This document shows, piece after piece, positions 63,062 to 64,000 of a stretch of DNA of 64,000 bases. The position numbers and the translations under genes are program-made. How positions within the stretch are numbered: position 1 is the first letter of the stretch; each line of letters starts with the position of its first letter. Origin of the DNA: Polyangiaceae bacterium. Lineage in GTDB: Bacteria > Myxococcota_A > Polyangia > Polyangiales > Polyangiaceae. Under the pieces are notes generated by a model that was given only the letters and a program-made list of their open reading frames with translations, was not told the origin of the DNA and did not search any database. The stretch is from contig WQYX01000008.1 of the NCBI GenBank assembly GCA_009781005.1, forward strand, positions 1 through 64,000, in the 5' to 3' direction.

Positions 63062-64000
63062 GGTTACGGCGAGGGCGGCGGCGCGCAGAACATCGAGGCT
63101 GATGGTCTCAACGGCGCCCTGCCCGGCACCGGTGACGACGGGCAGCTTCATCGATGTCGCCGCCCGCTTCTTGTCTGCGAGAACGTAGGGCCATGAAGCC
63201 GCGATGTCTTCGGGCGATGTGTGCGTGGCAAGTCCCAGGCGACGGAAGAGGGTCTCTGCTCGCGCCGCCAGACCGCGCGGTGTGAGCCCAAGTCGCTCTG
63301 TCGCCTTCATTTCGATCACCGTCCCCACGGCGACCGCTTCGCCGTGCAGGTGTGCCGCATACCCCCCGTGGGCCTCGAGTGCGTGACCGACCGTGTGCCC
63401 CAGGTTGAGCAGCGCTCGACGTCCGCTTTCACGCTCGTCGTCCCGCACGACGCGGATTTTCGCCTGGACCGCGTCTCGAACGATGGTTCTCAGCGCGTCG
63501 CGTTCCCCTCGCGCGAGTCCCTCGGCGTGAGCTTCGATGGCATCGAGGAGCGACGCGTCCGTGACGAGCGCGATCTTCACGACTTCCGCGAGTCCGGCCG
63601 CCCGCTCTCGCACGGGCAGCGTCGAGAGGTGCGCGAGATCGAGCAAAACGCGACTCGGCTGGAAGAAGGCGCCGATGAGATTCTTCCCGGCGGCGTGGTC
63701 GAAGCCGGTCTTGCCTCCCACGGACGAGTCGACCATGGAGAGCACGGTGGTTGCAACTTGCACGCATCGGACGCCGCGCAGCAGCGTCGACGCCGCAAAG
63801 CCCGCGAGATCCCCGACGACCCCGCCACCGAACGCGAGCACGACGGCATCACGGTCGACGCCGAACGCGAGGGCTTCGTTCCAGATGCGCGCGATCGTCG
63901 CAAGTGTCTTCGACGTTTCGCCGGGCGCAATCTCGATCGTCAGAGTGCGGAGATCGCCGATGTTTGCGAGGGCGCTCTCGAGCCAATGCCCGCGAAAGCG
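63059..64000 (-). CDS. aroB: 3-dehydroquinate synthase (5' end beyond window)
   Basis: The C-terminal 313 residues of the shikimate-pathway enzyme making dehydroquinate from DAHP; the start lies beyond 64000. The frame is open to the edge and reads SKTLATIARIWNEALAFGV upstream of RDAVVLAFGGGVVGDLAGF. Motifs: TTVLSMVDSSVGGKTGFDHA, GAFFQPSRVLLDL, ERAAGLAEVVKIALV (zinc Glu), LNLGHTVGHALEA (zinc His), HLHGEAVAVG (zinc His) and YVLADKKRAATSMKLPVV. All catalytic features are present. The stop touches repeat copy g. Confidence 0.96.
   Translation of the reverse strand, partial: RFRGHWLESALANIGDLRTLTIEIAPGETSKTLATIARIWNEALAFGVDRDAVVLAFGGGVVGDLAGFAASTLLRGVRCVQVATTVLSMVDSSVGGKTGFDHAAGKNLIGAFFQPSRVLLDLAHLSTLPVRERAAGLAEVVKIALVTDASLLDAIEAHAEGLARGERDALRTIVRDAVQAKIRVVRDDERESGRRALLNLGHTVGHALEAHGGYAAHLHGEAVAVGTVIEMKATERLGLTPRGLAARAETLFRRLGLATHTSPEDIAASWPYVLADKKRAATSMKLPVVTGAGQGAVETISLDVLRAAALAVT

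Overview
The window looks like a near-origin segment of a GC-rich myxobacterium-type chromosome (Myxococcota, probably Polyangiales; inferred from style, not from a database match). Pointers are the many Asp/Ser-rich lipoproteins, Ser/Thr kinases with an N-terminal zinc ribbon, a PEGA/TPR secreted protein, DUF4331 proteins, KamA-type radical SAM enzymes, futalosine-pathway and propionyl-CoA carboxylase-like genes, and the dnaN-recF-gyrB cluster. dnaA is not adjacent. Two parS-like palindromes (one a perfect 16-mer) lie inside bioD and at the start of bioF, which supports proximity to the replication origin.

Layout. 0-6 kb: repetitive lipoprotein, surface lipoprotein, cNMP-binding/DUF1003 membrane protein, homocysteine methyltransferase-MTHFR fusion and a lipoprotein. 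6-18 kb: tRNA(CAU), zinc-ribbon coiled-coil protein, two Ser/Thr kinases, secreted proteins, panC-tmk, an M15/DUF882 peptidase, a nucleosidase and a ferredoxin. 18-32 kb: lipoproteins, an orphan oligopeptide-type permease pair, aldehyde dehydrogenase, outer-membrane protein with a decayed duplicate, an LTXXQ-like lipoprotein, a split DUF4331 pair, and an NtrY-like histidine kinase. 32-41 kb: a DUF559 nuclease bracketed by repeats, carboxyltransferase, KamA-PPIase operon, pyrH, methyltransferase, a lone SpoA (FliN/SctQ-like) protein and an aminotransferase. 41-46 kb: a CcmF-CcmH fusion operon. 46-55 kb: dnaN, recF, gyrB, a hairpin array, clpB and a small kinase. 55-64 kb: transglutaminase-DUF58-MoxR operon, ABC ATPase, bioF-bioD with parS, a lipoprotein, and aroB running off the edge.

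The most unusual content is intergenic. At least eight copies or fragments of a composite repeat superfamily (called R1 and R2 here) punctuate the gene ends. Complete copies are closed by inverted outer arms. The arm sequence differs from copy to copy, but the two arms of each copy match each other, as expected if pairing is what is conserved. Shared end motifs and a core with a terminal hairpin follow inside. Many copies place the stop codon of the neighbouring gene in or beside an arm, and one copy supplies the recF start codon. A separate cluster of perfect GC hairpins follows gyrB. No transposase, CRISPR array or rRNA was found. All coordinates come from reading the sequence; no database search was possible.
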